Assembly (NCBI GenBank): GCA_040954595.2
Contig: CM082581.2
Span: 11,284,001-11,348,000, forward strand
DNA length: 64,000 nucleotides
Source: Balanoglossus misakiensis
Lineage: Eukaryota > Hemichordata
Reading direction: 5' to 3'
Position 1 is the first letter of the stretch. The number at the start of each line of letters is the position of its first letter. A model generated the notes under the pieces. That model saw nothing but the letters and a program-made list of their open reading frames with translations, did not search any database and had not been told where the DNA came from. The position numbers and the translations under genes were made by a program. Below are positions 28,401 to 40,986 of the stretch, piece after piece.

Positions 28401-29887
28401 CTAAACACGAAGACAACCACGCCACAGTGGATGGCAGTAGAAAAAACAAAAACGTGAACAAAGGCAAAACAGAGGTAGACTATGGATCAAACGAAGATTT
28501 GGCAAAACCAAGAGACATTAGTGTCTTGCGAAAGTTGCTGGATGAGGTGACCAGAATCCGAAGACGAACAGAACAGCTGGAAACAGAAAAAGTGGTATGT
28601 ATCCCTTTTGTTGCATATTTTACGAGAGAGATTTTATGGTAGTTGATTGCGAAAAGACATCAAAGAACAAAATCACTTGCTGACATGTAAAATGTCATAG
28701 GTTAACCCAGATAACAGCTTAGATAATTTACAGTCTTCTTTGTACACTATTAGTTCTGAAAATTAACCAAGTCTTCACTCGGCAAGTAAGCCCATGACAT
28801 TGGCACACTATAGAAATGCATTACAAGGATTGGTTGCGAGGTTTAGTGGCAATGAATAATAAACTAACACTTAATACCTGCAGTGTGTATGTGTTTGTAA
28901 TGATAAATGACTTCTAGATGATAGTCTTCGCCTCAAAGGGGTATTGGAGTTTGTGAAAAGCAATCTGAACACAACACAATCGCACCATTTAAATTGCCAT
29001 TCCATCCAAACTGTTGTTTGTTTGCGAGTCCTTTCCTCTCCAATTCATCTAAACCATTGTGAAGTAATAAATTACATGTCATCGTGATAAATGAAAATGA
29101 TTGGCATCACTAGTTTGATGGAATCACAGAAATATATATATTATTTTACGTGTAATCTGTCGTTGAATTATTAAAGGGGACATATCAAATCCTCCTGATT
29201 TAGTTTTAATTCATTTATAATTCATCTTTTTAAGGCGTATCAATACGCCAAACTATGCTCAAATTACCAATGACGCAGTATGAAAGATAGCAAAGATGTA
29301 ACCTTTTAATCTACATGTCCTTGGTTAGATGAACTACATGCATACATGTAATGTTGGACAAGACAGGCTTACAGAAAGGAATAGACGTCTATTGAAAGAC
29401 TCGTTAACAGAGAACTGAGAATCATCTACAACCGTCTCTGACTTACAGGGAATCATTTTTTATTGAACCTAGAAAAAGCAGACGTCAGAATACCACAAGC
29501 ACCTCTGGGGGTGGGGGTGGAAGGGAGAACTCGGACAATATTATCCCCCCTTTCACGTATGTCCATATGGCACCTTAATTTTTTTTCGCCAGATCCAGCA
29601 CATAACATGTGCATTATATAAAAGGCCTGTATAGATATACCAGGTAGATATTTGGATCATTGTGATCAAATTGCCATTTAAGTGCCAGGTTGACTTGACA
29701 TACACGTATTTCAAATTTATAAGCAAATCATCAAGCACAACTCATAATTGTTACATTTATCCTACAGATGCTGGACGAATGGAAATACATTGCGAAAGTT
29801 GTGGATCGTCTCTTTCTGTGGCTGTCGCTGTTAGTTTATATTACAGGCACCATCATCATGTTTACGAAGCCAGGCATGAGACATTGA
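25477..29887 (+). CDS. Nicotinic-type Cys-loop receptor subunit, alpha-like (first plus-strand copy)
   Basis: Six coding exons: 25477-25531, 25870-26015, 27004-27048, 27383-27492, 27598-28594, 29768-29887; 1473 nt, 490 aa, phases consistent. Two ATGs in tandem open the signal peptide; the first is used here. The ligand domain has loop D W84, Cys-loop C152-C166, loop B W173 and vicinal C216-C217 in a CCPD turn like muscle alpha subunits. The loop A tyrosine is Glu, the first loop C tyrosine is S214 and the second is F222. M2 (E265-K266 to D286) keeps the cation-filter glutamate but has Ile275 at the 9' gate and Thr268 at 2'. The M3-M4 loop ends in a charged, possibly amphipathic helix (LLDEVTRIRRR). 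M4 is encoded by the last exon. Likely a surface cation channel subunit; ligand unknown. Closest neighbour in structure is the gene at 38702-40986. Confidence 0.94.
26261..26320. repeat. 30-bp direct tandem duplication in a receptor intron
   Basis: Two adjacent 30-base copies (26261-26290 and 26291-26320) differing at one base (GAGACTTGCC versus GAGATTTGCC), in intron 2 of the first plus-strand receptor gene. It looks like a recent local duplication. Confidence 0.85.
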
Positions 29888-30467
29888 TGATATGAAAGAG
29901 ATACGTGTTGAACGCTAAGCGATTGGCTTTTTGATAGCTTTTGATCAGCACTATCTCCCGCAAGACCAAAAAAGTCACAGAGCCAGAATGGCCACAATGC
30001 GAGTATGCCACTTTGTTAGGTATATATCAGGACAATTGTTTCACGACGAATCTTTTAGGAGAGAGAGAGAGTGACGATAAACAGTTGCATTTATCGGATA
30101 ATCCTGTATCATTCAAAACACAATTGTTACTTGTGTGCGTTATGCGATAACTCATTAATGTGCACAGTCTGTATACTGGTGTCAGTGCTAGACATTTTTA
30201 GACATGTTTAACTAAGTCGCGTCTTATCTTCTTTTAATGAAAAGTCATTTTATCGACGATATCAAAAGTAGCATGGCACGATACCATTACGATTGCGAAA
30301 TTCTGACATTATCAATACTATGATGGATTATGAACCTATTTAAAAATAACTTATTTTTTGTCTAGATAAACGATACAAATAAAACAAAATGATTTATTCA
30401 TGTCCAGGCTGTCATAATAAATGTTATGACAAACATTAGAGTATTTGCTCTTGCATTTAGGTTTTAT

Positions 30468-30473
30468 AATAAA
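30468..30473 (+). terminator. Candidate poly(A) signal of the first plus-strand receptor gene
   Basis: One of several AATAAA hexamers within 800 bases after the stop at 29885-29887 (others at 30378, 30416 and 30674). Which is used cannot be told from sequence. Confidence 0.35.
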
Positions 30474-33400
30474 AAGTCAGTTGTGTAGTGTGTTTGCTCC
30501 AGTGTGTCATGTTAGAAAACAGTTTCTACGTGTTGTTAGAAATTGGCCTGAATGTGTACAATGTGATTTTGTGATCTGAATTGACAAGAAACCCATATTT
30601 TGTGTAACTGCATTTTTGAGAACAAGTCACCTTGTGATGTGTAAATGAATTACACTTCTTACCGCCAACGTGTAATAAAATGGACATAAGCTTACGTACG
30701 ATACGTTATCGTTGCATTTAATGACATAACCCATCTGTTTTTACAAATACATGTAACTTTGTTGAGGAAATAATTGTCATTCGAACGGATTATGATTTTT
30801 TATGTGGCTTTTGTATTCTTTTATATATATTTAAAGGTTACATCTTTACATGTAAGACATCCAGTTCCCGCCAGTGATGTTATAGCCCCTTTATTATTCG
30901 TGTTCATCCGCCAACACAAAGTCTGTTAAACTATAAATGTGAATAGAATGCCATCGATTTTAGTCTAATCACTCCCTGGAAATCGCAAGGGAGTAGGCGG
31001 AGAAGAGCTTGATAAGGATGATAACGTCTATGCGTACTCTTATATTTAAATGCACTATGCATCTTTCCTATATACAACATCCTTCCTGCAAAATGGCACC
31101 TGCACTCATGCATTACAGACACTAGGCGAACGAAGTCTGTACATCAGTGTTCCCCTCCAATGCTCATAATTTATTCATGGCCAATTTACCTTTCAAGGGA
31201 ATCACCCCCTATTGTGAGAATATTAAAGTGAGGTTTATCGCATGAAGTTTAATGAAACTACAAAAACACTATCTCGGGTAGAATATAGGTGGGAAATGTA
31301 CACGAGAGTGGCCTTAGTTTATTGACACTGAATATTATATTAATTAAATATCATTGTCCTTCAGTGTAGCACGTACATGTCATTTGTATGCATGGACTAT
31401 GCGTTGTAAACAAATACATGTCAACATCCAAATTTCATTTTTTAAACTTGATATATGCATGCATATGCCATAAAACAGTGGGCATAAACGTGTACGTGTA
31501 CATATGTATACTCTGAGTATTTCGTGTATATGAAACATTTACAAACAACGATTGATTTCTTGCAAGGACCAGATGTATTGGGACATACATGATAATAAAT
31601 ATGTCATTGGTGACTGTTGCGGTACGTTAAAGCCTTTTAATATGACCAGTGAATATACTCTTCATTTTACGGAGGTGTCTGTGAGGAGGATACGCTTGTT
31701 AAGATCACTCTTGGGAAATGGTTTCCATTTAAACAACACATTGTTCACTGAATCGTAACTATTTTTATGCAATACTGTTACCACGTCATGTACAATCTTC
31801 TTATACAACCAGGGGGCTATTATTGGCTTACTGTATCGTGACAAAAGCTGGGAGGGTCACAGCCCTATATAGGCCTATGTGGTAGTTCATTCAGCATTGC
31901 TCCAAGCAAAGGTGGGATCAAATCGAGCAGCGCGACAAGCTGTCTCCTATTTAAAAGTGACATATTCGACATGGTAATATTACCCTCTTGCAAGTTCTAA
32001 ACTTTTTCGACCACTCGGCTACTTTTTGGTCTTGTATCGTCGAATCGTTGTCTGCCTGCATTTGCTTCTAGTCAGAAACTATGGATGATTCTGTCTTTTT
32101 AGAATGTTTACTTGTGTTTCTTTTGTTATTTTGGGAAATTCACGGAACTTGTTGTGACACGAAAATAGTATTCACGTCGTACGACAATGAGACCATTTTT
32201 GGTGCAGGACTCATTTCAGTGGTGTATGTTGGAGAAAGCAATCAAAAGCAAAAGTCAAAATATATCGCAGTTTAACAATCAACTGGTCAAAAGCAAAAAC
32301 TCCCCGTTGATGTTATTATGTTATTATTTCATGCGAAGTCATCACTGTTCCTGGTGACATTTCCGCCCTACAGAGCAGATACAAAGACTTAGGGGCGTAG
32401 ACAATATAACATTTCACATGGTGATGACAGACGCTACGCATGGCTGAAGCCTTGACAATTTATCATAATAAAAAATTCATCATATGCTCACTTTCTGGGG
32501 AATTCCGCAATGCACCATCGCCGACCAAAGAATACAGGCACATGATTACTGTGAAAATAATATTGTGTCGGTTTATTTAAAACAGGAACGTGCGTCGCAG
32601 CAGGAAGTCTAAAATGTAATAAAATTATTTTCAATAAGAATACAAAGGCACGTTTTAAACAACACAAACGGAGAAAAATAAACGAATCCTAATAGAACAC
32701 CTTGCATATTTAAGGGGAAATATGAAGCCCTGCAATGATGGCTAACAAAGAGATAGAACAGAGGCAGAACATCAAGCAACAATGAACAAATGTGTCTTGT
32801 TTATGTTGTGAGCAATGTGCACACATAAACAGAATGAAACCTGGCAATTTCGTAAGTCACAGCTGTCGGGTTAGAAAAGTTCAATGCCCCAATATGTTTC
32901 TCACGAAACGTTACCCAGGCAAATTAGTTCAGACCACAGCTGCCCTGCGCAATGCCAGCAATCTGGTGACCCGACAGACACACTCACACGGGATTAACGT
33001 AAATAATTAGCATAAAGCAATCGGGCGGAAATCCGGAAACTACTTCAAGAATTATCTCCGTAGTTTTCTTGAGAACAGGAAATTAACTGGCAGTATACGT
33101 TTACTTGGGTTGTACGAACTGCAGACGAATTGAACCATTTGCTACAGATTGCTAAGATTGACATGCGTGGGACAAATGTCTAGCCATAAGTGTTGAACAG
33201 CAAAGACATGACTTGAGACGTGAAAAGGGGCATACAACAAACAAACTGCATTTTCCATTCAATGTCAATGACGTCACTCAAGGATTTCATACAAAGTGTC
33301 AATGATGTTAAGAGTGAGGTACTTGAAACCCAGATGTCAGATTCATGAATCGACCGTCTGTTCTTTGGGTTCGTTGACAGTCTTAATTGAACCTCGAGAA

Positions 33401-35565
33401 TATTTTCGGCGGAATTGAATAATCCTTATCTCTTCACGTTTTTGTCCATTTGACTAATTCAAAATGTCTACAAACACGTCCTTTTAAACTCTGAATCTTT
33501 CTTACCAGTGACGTTGGTATACTTCATCGATAAGGTCATTTTTCAAAATCGATGAATCACGATGTAAACGATTAGCACAGACATTTAGTAGTTATGGAAT
33601 TTAATGACTCCCTTGGCAAACACAGCAGCAGTATGCTCTTGACGCAAATTGATTTTCTGTGTTGTGCACACGTTTCTGCCGAATACACCAAGTGTGTACT
33701 CTTCAATTGAGTTGGGACTTTTATAGAAACTGTCATCGTCGTTTTCATCGACAGAATGACTTGTGAATATATTCTCTTTTAAACTATATTACGTTAAAGT
33801 GAAGTAAAATAACTTTTCATTCGAAGAAAAAGCACGACATAAAGTTTATCATTTTAGATACAAGTTCCACATGCTTAACTAAGGAGTATACGTATAGCAT
33901 AAATGGGTCTAACTTTGAAAGCGACGGGGTACTTTGTTCATTTTTGTTCTCATTGTAAAATCGACGATATAACTATTTGGCTTCGAAAGCAAGCAGTAAT
34001 TTATGTCTTATGGGGATATTATTGATGACATTAATCTTTCAGTAACTGACAGAGCATTACCCATTTGAAGTCTTTTCCCTGTTCGTGAGGCATAATCTAG
34101 TCTAATCCAAACCGAAGCGAAGTTAAGCATTTTAATATTACATATTCGAATGCGGGAAGACTTTCAACACGTGACGGTTTAGCCCATGGCTTCAGCAGAC
34201 ATCGGATCATCGTAAGCCTTCCGATATGAATACGTCATCAAAAATACTAAGCAAGTGTCGTGTAGCTATGACTACCTGTGAAACGTTTGGCTGACGGTAA
34301 TGAGACGCATCCATTATCATATAAATCATGGTCGAAATGCTGGACCTTCTCCATTAATTCATTGGATTTAGTTCAACGACCGAATAGTCAATTTGCTTTG
34401 TCCTTGATGTGCACATATTTCATTCCCGAATAGGCAAGGAACTATGCATATACTTGAATTGACTTTATTTGTATGATGCATCAACGTTTTATGAAATGTT
34501 CATAGAATCATTTCGTTAAAGTTCTTGATCTTGCGATTAATATACACAGTTCTGGGAATAAAGCAAGGAACACAGACAAATGTACATCTGAGACTTTATA
34601 ACTACGTAAACACAACTCTGCTATTGTTATCATACGACCCTTTCTTTCGAAGGCACATCGTCATGAGCCGACAGTGAACGTGAACCACCATTATTGAAAT
34701 TCCATCCTGTACTTCTGATCTCTGTCGAGATACTCAAAATTACCGCCCTTGCAAAGTAATGATGGGACCCAGTAAAACATTATACTTAAGCTTATCAATG
34801 ACTTTCGGCTTTTTGTGGCAATTAAAACAATGAAGGGTGATAAATAACAGATCGAGTAGATCAGCAGCAACATTGAAGATTGATTGGCGTAAAATATATA
34901 TAGACCGTGGTCTTGAAAGCCTTGGTCGAAAACTAAAGAGAAACATGGCCTATTTAAATGGAGAGAATTGTTCGCTTGGTCAAATAACACGATCTGCGGA
35001 TTCGTCTGACTGAAACTATGACCTATCAATCGCATTTTTCTCACTAACAGGGAAAATACACAAATGTCTCGATCGGTATTTCCAACATCAATAGCGCCAC
35101 CAGCAGGTATGACGACCTTCTTGAATAATAGACGAAGATGTTAATTCTTCGTTAAGATATTACGAGTCTTAAAATGAAATTTAATTCTTAAGCCTTATCG
35201 CAAGGTGGCGCTATGTCAGAATGTTTGCTACATGTCGACGGTGGTACTTAATTCAATGACAAGAAAATCACATTTATTCCTGGTTATCCAGAAAGGAGCC
35301 TCTCTTGAGGGCGCCGTGTATGACCTTTTGCTGGTATGGCAAGCCTTTACCACTTTTTTGTTTTACACCCGAACCGACCAACAGGCCGCAACAAAAGAAA
35401 TGGTCAAAGACAGCACACGTACACCATACCAGTCTATTTACATTAATTTGCAGATACGAGTAATATTCACTATAGGTTAAATAATATTTACATTAAACTA
35501 CAAACTAAACTCGAGCGTGACCAGGTGACCAAACAAAATTTCAACCAAGTCCAACAAACAGTTCG

Positions 35566-35880
35566 GTGACTCGACGCACAACAATTCTGGCCTTTCTGTC
35601 CGTTTTACGCCAGTGTACAAAAGACAGCCACGTACCTCAAATGCAGTTCCAGCGTGTAGTCCACAGACAGCCACGTATTACCTCAAATGCAGTTCCACCG
35701 CGACACGGAAACTCGCTCCCTCAGGACGGCTCCCAAATTCCACCACGGCTTCACCAAGTCCCTTCGGCAGTGTCAATCCTCAGCTACCACAGTAGACAGG
35801 CAAACTCCGTACGGTGGGCTCCCAAACTCCGCGACAATGCGACGGCACAGCTACCAGACCAGAATCAAATGAGCCACGCG
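35566..35880. repeat. GC-richer block with internal direct repeats, nature unknown
   Basis: Base composition changes from the surrounding AT-rich DNA. GACAGCCACGTA followed by CCTCAAATGCAGTTCCA occurs twice (from about 35623 and about 35666, the second copy with three extra bases), and related GGCTCCCAAA(T/C)TCC strings occur twice further on. Open frames exist in several registers at once, which is typical of stop-poor composition and not evidence of coding. It may be a fragment of a dispersed element. Confidence 0.4.
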
Positions 35881-37376
35881 ACAACGTCGCACTAGGTGGC
35901 TGTTGTATGAGCAAAACTAATGAACACCTTGTCACGTTTATATGTTAATTAATGCAATCAACATAGGTGCACCTGGCCACGAAACAAAACAAACAATAAA
36001 CTTCACCACATATTTAATTAAATTAAATCCTCTTCATTGTAATTTCATCACCAATAACGAAAACTACAATACAACATGTAGCAAAGGTTTTCTCTGTGCC
36101 ATGGTCAACACCTATTGTTATTTGTGTGACTACCAGTAAATATCAACGTAACACACAATTCAAGGCTTCGCTGTGTTAAATTGGGAAGGTTATCTGAATT
36201 CACGGACCTTGGAATACGGAGTGTGTAATTATGGTAAACATCAATCTAGCGCTGGATTACAACAGTCTTTCATTTAGTAATATTTATGGCCACAATTTGC
36301 CAGGCGATTAACTATGAGACAACTGCAACTGAAGAGTCTTTCTTTACATTGCCATCGTGTACGCCAGGCCATTTGGAAGCAGTAGAAGCCCTTGAATTCT
36401 ATGGGACTATACTACACATGAACGTCGATCACGTATTTGACTAATTTGCTCTTTAATTGACGAATCTTTCTAATGGCATCGGTAAATTACAAATTTGCAT
36501 AAACCTTGGTCCGCCAAGTGAAAAGAGACGCATATTTCACCTTGTTGATTACGTCGTGGGATCGTAAAAATGAAAATCTAAATTCGCCGACAGTATCTGA
36601 ATTATGTCCCGACTCGTTTAGGTTTAATGTAAGCGTAATATTCTCTTAACTCTGCACCTGTGACCCTGCTGTGGATTCCTGCACTGACTTTATAACAAGA
36701 GGGTGCCCAACGTCAGGTAAGCCTCGTCATTCTTACAATGCGATGCACGAAAATTAATAAAACTTAGATATAGCTGCTTGACTTTATAATTTTAAACTTT
36801 TTTTATCTCTCAGTTTTTGACGAATGAGCACGCCGTTAAATCAACAATTGGCGGAAACTGACAGAATAGTTCATATACATACCATTTATAAACCTGGTTT
36901 CCTTGCAACCCTATACCAAACGTCACGAAATCTTTAGACAGATGACGCCCAGTACTCAAATTGGTCTATTGAATTTCAACATTCATCCATACTGTTATTC
37001 TGTCCCAGCCATCGCCTTTCTGTCCCCAGTCTCATAAAAATTTAATTCCCATATTGCCAGTCATATAATTGGTACCATAAATCATAATCTAAACTACCTC
37101 AAAATAACGCTAGGAAGTTCAATCTAAATTAATTGCCATGAAACAATCTTTGTCAGTATATTAGCATATATTACTTTAAAACAGTGTTAAATAGAGTAAA
37201 TGACAGCACTAATATCATTATGATATATCATATTATTTTTAAATTACCACAGCAGTTAAGTAAACTATTTGCCCTCATTAAAGACCATTGGAATGGATTT
37301 GATCAAACATTACTTCTCACTTTCAACGTCTTCCTAAATACAACAGTAATGTTTATCAAAGATTGTTTCAGTGACC

Positions 37377-37464
37377 ATGGATCTAGATATTTCATCAGGA
37401 TTATTGTCCATGTCGATGATTGTCGTAGTAATTTGTTTGTCTTATTATTCTGTTCACGGATACG
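37377..37464 (+). other. Possible alternative signal-peptide first exon
   Basis: ATG at 37377 opens 29 codons with a strong hydrophobic core (SMIVVVICLSYYS) ending in a small-residue site (VHG), then a possible donor G|GTATCC leaving phase 1. That phase is exactly what the ligand-domain exon at 38946 requires. The donor is weaker than that of the exon at 38702-38747, which is preferred in the gene model. It could be an alternative first exon, a decayed duplicate, or chance. Confidence 0.25.
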
Positions 37465-38701
37465 GTATCCATTCATCGAATCTTACAGGCAGAATTATTA
37501 TTAGTATGAAGTCTGTAAGGTATTTCCGCCTCACTGAATTAATGCAAGAACGTGGACAATTAATCCGACAGTCTTTCAACTCGTCAGTAAGACCCAGCGT
37601 TTGAATAGAAGAAGTGCTAATGGGATATGAAATAAAATCATTAATGTGTGTTCGACAAGATGATCAAGGACTCAAAGCTTTTGTAGTGACGAACTAGATA
37701 ATAAGAAGCGCTGCCTGAAATCTATTTTCTATTCGATCAGTTAGTTGTCAGTGAAATTGTTTCCCAAGATGATGAAATGGAATGGTGTCTGTTACCAGGG
37801 GAGACCGAATTCGTTGTCCATTGGACATTCCTAATTAGATTATGAGCGAATTCCCCCAATGTCAACAGTAATTAATTACTTGATTCATAATGTACTTACA
37901 CGTGTCAGGTTATAAACCAGGGCAGCTCTTAATCATGTCATTGCTTTCGCCGACATAAATTGTTATCTACAAATTGCTGTCGTGTATAGTGACTTCTTTC
38001 TAATTTGTTCCCAAAGAGTCTTCATCCTAGTTGGTTAATTTGATATTCTCTCGTCCCGTGTTGCCGAACACCGCCAAATACCGCAGTAGTACAAATGCAT
38101 CCTGTCGATACGGATCAGGTCACGATCGTGAAGGTGTAGTGTGCAGCTCAAAGGTAGGAGTCATATTTGTTTCTTGGATCCGGAGTTTCGGTTAATTTTC
38201 GAATTCATTATGAATGGATTATTGAAGCGTGATTAATTACAAAATATACGAGGACAAAAGTTATTACAACTTAGCATACGCATAAGGAGAAAAAGCTGGT
38301 TGAGGTTAAGAGATATTTGTGTAGTTATTTTAGCTTCACAATTCTTCGCTAATTTTTCACCTGGGGTCATAGCTGCACTCTTACAAAATGTTTAAATTAA
38401 AATTTCAGATGTGTAACCATAATTTATTCTAAGAAATCATTTTGTTCCGTAAATCCCATCGGGGAAATGATTGTAAATGTCGGGTTCACTTTATTCAAAT
38501 TTATGATTTTAGTTGCCGTTGGCTATTTGTGAAAAGCTAGCTTCTCTTTTTTCAATCGTCAATGAGGTGAAGTACTCTATGACGCCAATTAAAACATTTT
38601 CTTGTCTCGCCGTATTACAGAAATTGGAGTAATCTGAAGGAGACAGTTGTCTATATGTGACAGTGTACGATCTCACCGGCATCGTATTTATACAAACGGA
38701 G

Positions 38702-40986
38702 ATGGGTTTGTGTTTGCTAAGAATCCTGATCGTCTGTTCCGTAGCAGGTACGTACACATTCTTCCGTTGACATGTGCAGAGCGGGTATAAGTTAATTCAG
38801 ACATAAGTACAATGTATTCTACTTTCGAGTTTAAATGGCACGCATTTATTACAATTATGGCATTTTAATATCCCGAATCGTGATTGCTTTAAAGAACTGC
38901 AGAGACTTGACTGTTGTGTTTAAAATTTCACATTCAACCTTGCAGCAACCATCGAAGGTCATGAAATTGAAGAGAGACTGCAGAAAGATCTCTTTGCAAA
39001 TTATAGTAAACATGCAAGACCTGCCGAAGAGGACGAACTACTCCCCTTGCAATTTCAGTTGTGGATTAACTTACTCTTGGATGTGGTAAGTAACGTCTTC
39101 CTGATGTTTGGTAATTGATACATATAGATTTTATGCCACTCGGACTACTGGCTTTCGATATGTGATATTTCCTACCATTTCATGTGGTATAGTTTGATAA
39201 TTATTATAGATTTGTGTATTTTTTCAGGATGAAAAACGACAGATTATAATTACAAGCGGTTGGATCGAACTGGTGGGCATTTTCCTTTTTATTTAAACTT
39301 TTCCCTAAATGTCCGAATGGTTGTTTACTATCAATTATTCTCAAGTCGCGTAAACATTCTGTAGATAGTCAAGATCACAATGAAATGCATTCATGAAATG
39401 TGTTGTAGAGATAATTACATAGTGTACAATCACATTCAATTCATTTTCTTCCAGGGTTGGGTGGATTCTCGTTTACAATGGAACGAAACCGAAGTTGGCC
39501 TGAAACGAACAATCGTTCCCACAGATTGGATCTGGACGCCCGACATAGTTCTCGTTAATAGGTTTGTAATTTATCTTCTGAATAACCAGTTTGTAAAGTG
39601 TAAGCGTGACCAATACTCATTGTTATGGTACCTTCAACTAATATACATGTATGCCACCAGGATGAACAGGCCCAGTCAAGGTTGAGAAAGTATTTATATA
39701 TTTATCTGAGATATATAATCGATCAAATGACGCGGATCGATGTAATTGATCGAGACAAAACCAATTTTATTTTTTGGTCTGTAGCGCAAACAAGGACTAC
39801 GCCCTACCCACTTCCAAACGGGTTGTGTTGAACGCCGATGGCTTCATCTCTTTACCGCCGACTGCAGTATTCGAAACACCGTGTGCCATTGACATCAGAC
39901 ACTTCCCGTTCGACATTCAACATTGTCAATTGATCTTCGAATCGTGGACTTACACTACAGAGGAGCTGGTGATGCGTTTGAAGAGTGATGACGTCAGACT
40001 TGAGGGTTTCACCGAGAACACAGAATGGGACATTATAAACAGCACAGCTGAATCTCGTATTAATTTTTACTTCGGAATGTACGAATCGAGTTGGTCTAGA
40101 GCCCATTACACCATCGTCTTAGCACGACGACCATTGTATTACATCATTAATATCGTCCTGCCTTGCGTTTTGTTGGGAGTATTGACTCTGTTCGTCTTTT
40201 GGCTTCCTTGCGATTCTGGTGAGAAGATATCCTTCAGTGTTTCTATTTTGATTGCTTTGTCGGTTTTCTACTTGTTGGTAGGCAGCATTATGCCGTCTTC
40301 GGACAGCGTGCCATTAATCGTCCGCTACCTGCTTTACAACACGTTCTTCGTCGCTACCTCTGTGCTCACAAACGTCATCGTCCTCAGACTGCATCACCAA
40401 CCTTCAAATAATCGTTCCATGGACAGAACCACCCAAAAAATCTTCCTGGAAATCTTGCCCAGAATGTTATTTCTCCCCGCGTATGAAAGCAAATGTGAGA
40501 GTATCCCCTCTCAGGATGAGTACACGACAGAAGACAAGGAAATGATGCGCTGCACGACAACAGCAACCACTCAGCCAGACAAGATCATCCTCGGAGTTTT
40601 CCCGAAAGCAGAAAACGAAGTCTCTAATGTCACGGAAGGAGGAAATCCAGAAGCGCTTTCGTTGTTAAGGCAACTGACCCGGGATGTAAAGTTTCTGAAG
40701 AACGAAGTGCAGAGTGAGAAAAAAGAAAGCAAGGTAATTTAAAGGCAGCACCTTCAAGTTCGACGTCTCATGCTAATTATAACACAATTCAATATATTTG
40801 CTTCTCTTCAACGATACGCTAATACAACATAAAGATGCCCTGGTTTGACCACAAAACCTTGTTTTTTTTCAGATGTCCGGAAAATGGAAATACCTGGCCG
40901 TCGTCGTCGATCGTCTCTTCTTCATGATAAACTGCGTTTCTTATGTGATCGCCACTACAGTTGTGTTCTTTGATCACGAAGATTAA
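38702..40986 (+). CDS. Nicotinic-type Cys-loop receptor subunit, non-alpha (second plus-strand copy)
   Basis: Six coding exons: 38702-38747, 38946-39085, 39228-39272, 39455-39561, 39785-40733, 40873-40986; 1401 nt, 466 aa, phases consistent. The first exon encodes a compact signal peptide (MGLCLLRILIVCSVA). The fourth exon is 107 nt, one codon shorter than in its two relatives. The ligand domain has loop A WTPD, Cys-loop C146-C160, loop B W167 and loop D Trp. Loop C (residues ~204-222) has no vicinal cysteines (FGMYESSW), so it is a non-alpha-type subunit. M2 (from K260) keeps E259 at -1', has Ile269 at the 9' position, and ends in Gly-Ser where the others have Ala-Asp. The last exon encodes M4 after VVVDRLF. 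It probably needs a partner with a complete loop C, plausibly its neighbour; that is inference. Confidence 0.93.

Larger units (their letters stand above)
29888..38701. other. Intergenic region between the two plus-strand receptor genes
   Basis: About 8.8 kb. The first part is the 3' UTR of the upstream gene with AATAAA candidates at 30378-30383, 30416-30421, 30468-30473 and 30674-30679. The rest has only short open frames without domains. Exceptions worth a look are a signal-peptide-like frame at 32081-32275, a GC-richer block with internal repeats at about 35566-35880, and a signal-peptide exon candidate at 37377-37464. No transposase or reverse transcriptase is seen. Confidence 0.5.
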
